Part shown: piece after piece, positions 61,018 through 61,852 of the stretch
Layout of the letters: the number at the start of each line of letters is the position of its first letter
Numbering within the stretch: position 1 is the first letter of the stretch
Origin: Kurthia gibsonii
GTDB lineage: Bacteria > Bacillota > Bacilli > Bacillales_A > Planococcaceae
Direction: 5' to 3'
Length of the DNA: 61,852 nucleotides
NCBI RefSeq assembly: GCF_006539985.1
Contig: NZ_BJOB01000012.1
Coordinates: 1 to 61,852 of the forward strand
The notes under the pieces: model-generated
What the model saw: the letters and a program-made list of their open reading frames with translations, nothing else
Told to the model about the DNA's origin: nothing
Databases searched by the model: none
Program-made: the position numbers and the translations under genes

Positions 61018-61794
61018 ATGTCTTATCTATTCAAAAAAACAGGTACATTCATCACAACTACCGCTGTCGCATTTAGTATTTTGACGTTAACACCTACCTT
61101 TTCTCAAGCCAAGAGCACCTATAAAACGGTTTCCGTTGAACAATTCAGAGAAGTTCAACCGAATAAAACCGTTCATATTTTCAGTAAACCTTCTGCTAAT
61201 TCAAAAAAATATGTGAAACTACCGAAGAATAGTGCTGTCATTGTTACAGGACAAACGAAGAACGGATTCTCAAAAATTCGTTATCAATTCCAATATGCCT
61301 ATGTAAAAACATCTGCGTTGAAAAAAGTTTCTTCTAAAACAGGCACACATTACGCGCGAGATATTTCTAAAAAATATCGCTACGACGTACCAATGAATGC
61401 AGGTTCGATTTATGCGCGTACATTTACCGCTTCTTTCTTAAAAACGTACAAACCGAGTCCAGCAGTTACAAACTTCTGGTTCTATAAATCTTCACCAACA
61501 CAGTTCGGGATTACAGAATATGATACAAGCAAAGGGCTTTATACAGGTGATATAGAAGATGGATATTTATCCCTTTCTATCAAATACCCAATTAAAAAGA
61601 ATTTAATCTGGTCTGGCGAACTTGGTCAAAAAACAAAAATTACGCAAACAAAAGCCACTGCTAAAACAAAAGCTGGCACATTTAAAAATGTCGTTGTGAC
61701 CCAAAATGGCAAAATGACCTACTACTACGCACCAAATAAAGGACTAATCCAAACAAAAGACCGAGGTAAAACGTTTATCCAATTAACAAAATAA
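61018..61794 (+). CDS. Secreted SH3-like domain protein
   Basis: A protein of 258 residues. Signal peptide (GTFITTTAVAFSILTLTPTF, cut near SQA) and an SH3-like segment at about 45-100 (VHIFSKPSANSKKYVKLPKN, YAYVKTSALKK), then a C-terminal domain ending in KMTYYYAPNKGLIQTKDRGK as in many Bacillus secreted proteins. SH3b domains bind cell wall. AGAGGAGG precedes the start. No catalytic domain is seen. Confidence 0.7.
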   Translation: MSYLFKKTGTFITTTAVAFSILTLTPTFSQAKSTYKTVSVEQFREVQPNKTVHIFSKPSANSKKYVKLPKNSAVIVTGQTKNGFSKIRYQFQYAYVKTSALKKVSSKTGTHYARDISKKYRYDVPMNAGSIYARTFTASFLKTYKPSPAVTNFWFYKSSPTQFGITEYDTSKGLYTGDIEDGYLSLSIKYPIKKNLIWSGELGQKTKITQTKATAKTKAGTFKNVVVTQNGKMTYYYAPNKGLIQTKDRGKTFIQLTK

Positions 61795-61798
61795 AAGC

Positions 61799-61835
61799 AA
61801 AGCGAGGAAGCCCTTTAAGGCTTCCTTGTTTTTTT
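61799..61835 (+). terminator. Terminator of the SH3-like protein gene
   Basis: AGGAAGCC (61805-61812) pairs with GGCTTCCT (61819-61826) followed by TGTTTTTTT. Confidence 0.9.
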
Positions 61836-61852
61836 ATCAGGTGGATCTGTTT

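Overview
The window is a 61.9 kb chromosomal segment from a low-GC, Gram-positive, endospore-former-like member of the Bacillales. The evidence is AGGAGG-type ribosome binding sites throughout, sigma-A promoters, lipoproteins with a Firmicutes-style lipobox, a Bacillus-type Fur box, a cre-like site, a SAM (S-box) riboswitch in front of metA, an argCJBD operon and many homologues of Bacillus subtilis genes (YusW, YdjG/YdjI, YxlE/F/G, YwbE, YtcJ, YumC/YcgT). Planococcaceae-type genera (Kurthia, Lysinibacillus and relatives) are a reasonable guess, but this is inference. About two thirds of the genes lie on the minus strand. No tRNA, rRNA, CRISPR array, intact insertion sequence or prophage was seen.

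Layout. 1-5 kb: a partial GntR regulator, a MerR regulator divergent from a frameshifted MATE pump, and an iron-controlled AraC regulator plus flavin reductase with a perfect Fur box inside the promoter; then a YusW-like lipoprotein. 5.2-11.3 kb: the most interesting block, a RavA-like MoxR ATPase and a ViaA-like VWA protein in a tight operon with an unrecognised 387-residue protein, directly downstream of a YdjG-like zinc-ribbon membrane protein and a YdjI-like SPFH protein. 11.7-18.5 kb: fatty-acid activation and thiolysis with a FadR-like operator, a LysE exporter, a secreted beta-helix protein, a class V aminotransferase and a frameshifted acetyltransferase. 18.5-21 kb: small genes and a decayed cutC/HAD locus. 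21-24 kb: an XRE regulator with a YxlE/F/G-like ABC exporter. 24-31 kb: DJ-1/PfpI protein, an AT-rich orphan, RraA-like protein, acetate transporter and several secreted proteins. 31-38 kb: YbaK deacylase, TsuA/TsuB thiosulfate uptake, an MFS transporter divergent from a Crp/Fnr regulator, and a split chromate transporter. 38-43 kb: surface-protein debris, a Tet-like ribosomal GTPase, metA under an S-box switch, and an aminotransferase.

43-51 kb holds a likely omega-amino-acid (beta-alanine-like) catabolic group: permease, class III aminotransferase, PucR regulator, amidohydrolase and methylmalonate-semialdehyde dehydrogenase. 51-57 kb holds argCJBD, transcribed from a consensus promoter containing an inverted repeat and followed by a structured, unidentified RNA-like segment. 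The last 5 kb encode an AI-2E family exporter, an LCP cell-wall ligase, MsrA, an AEC transporter and a secreted SH3-like protein.

Four coding regions look broken: the MATE gene (1-base loss), the GNAT gene at 17.9 kb (loss in an A tract), cutC (in-frame stop plus lost 3' end fused to a HAD phosphatase remnant), and the Cna-B-type adhesin remnant near 38.6 kb. Base-level calls were made by reading the sequence by eye; start sites were often moved inward from the longest reading frame because the ribosome binding site favours an internal start.
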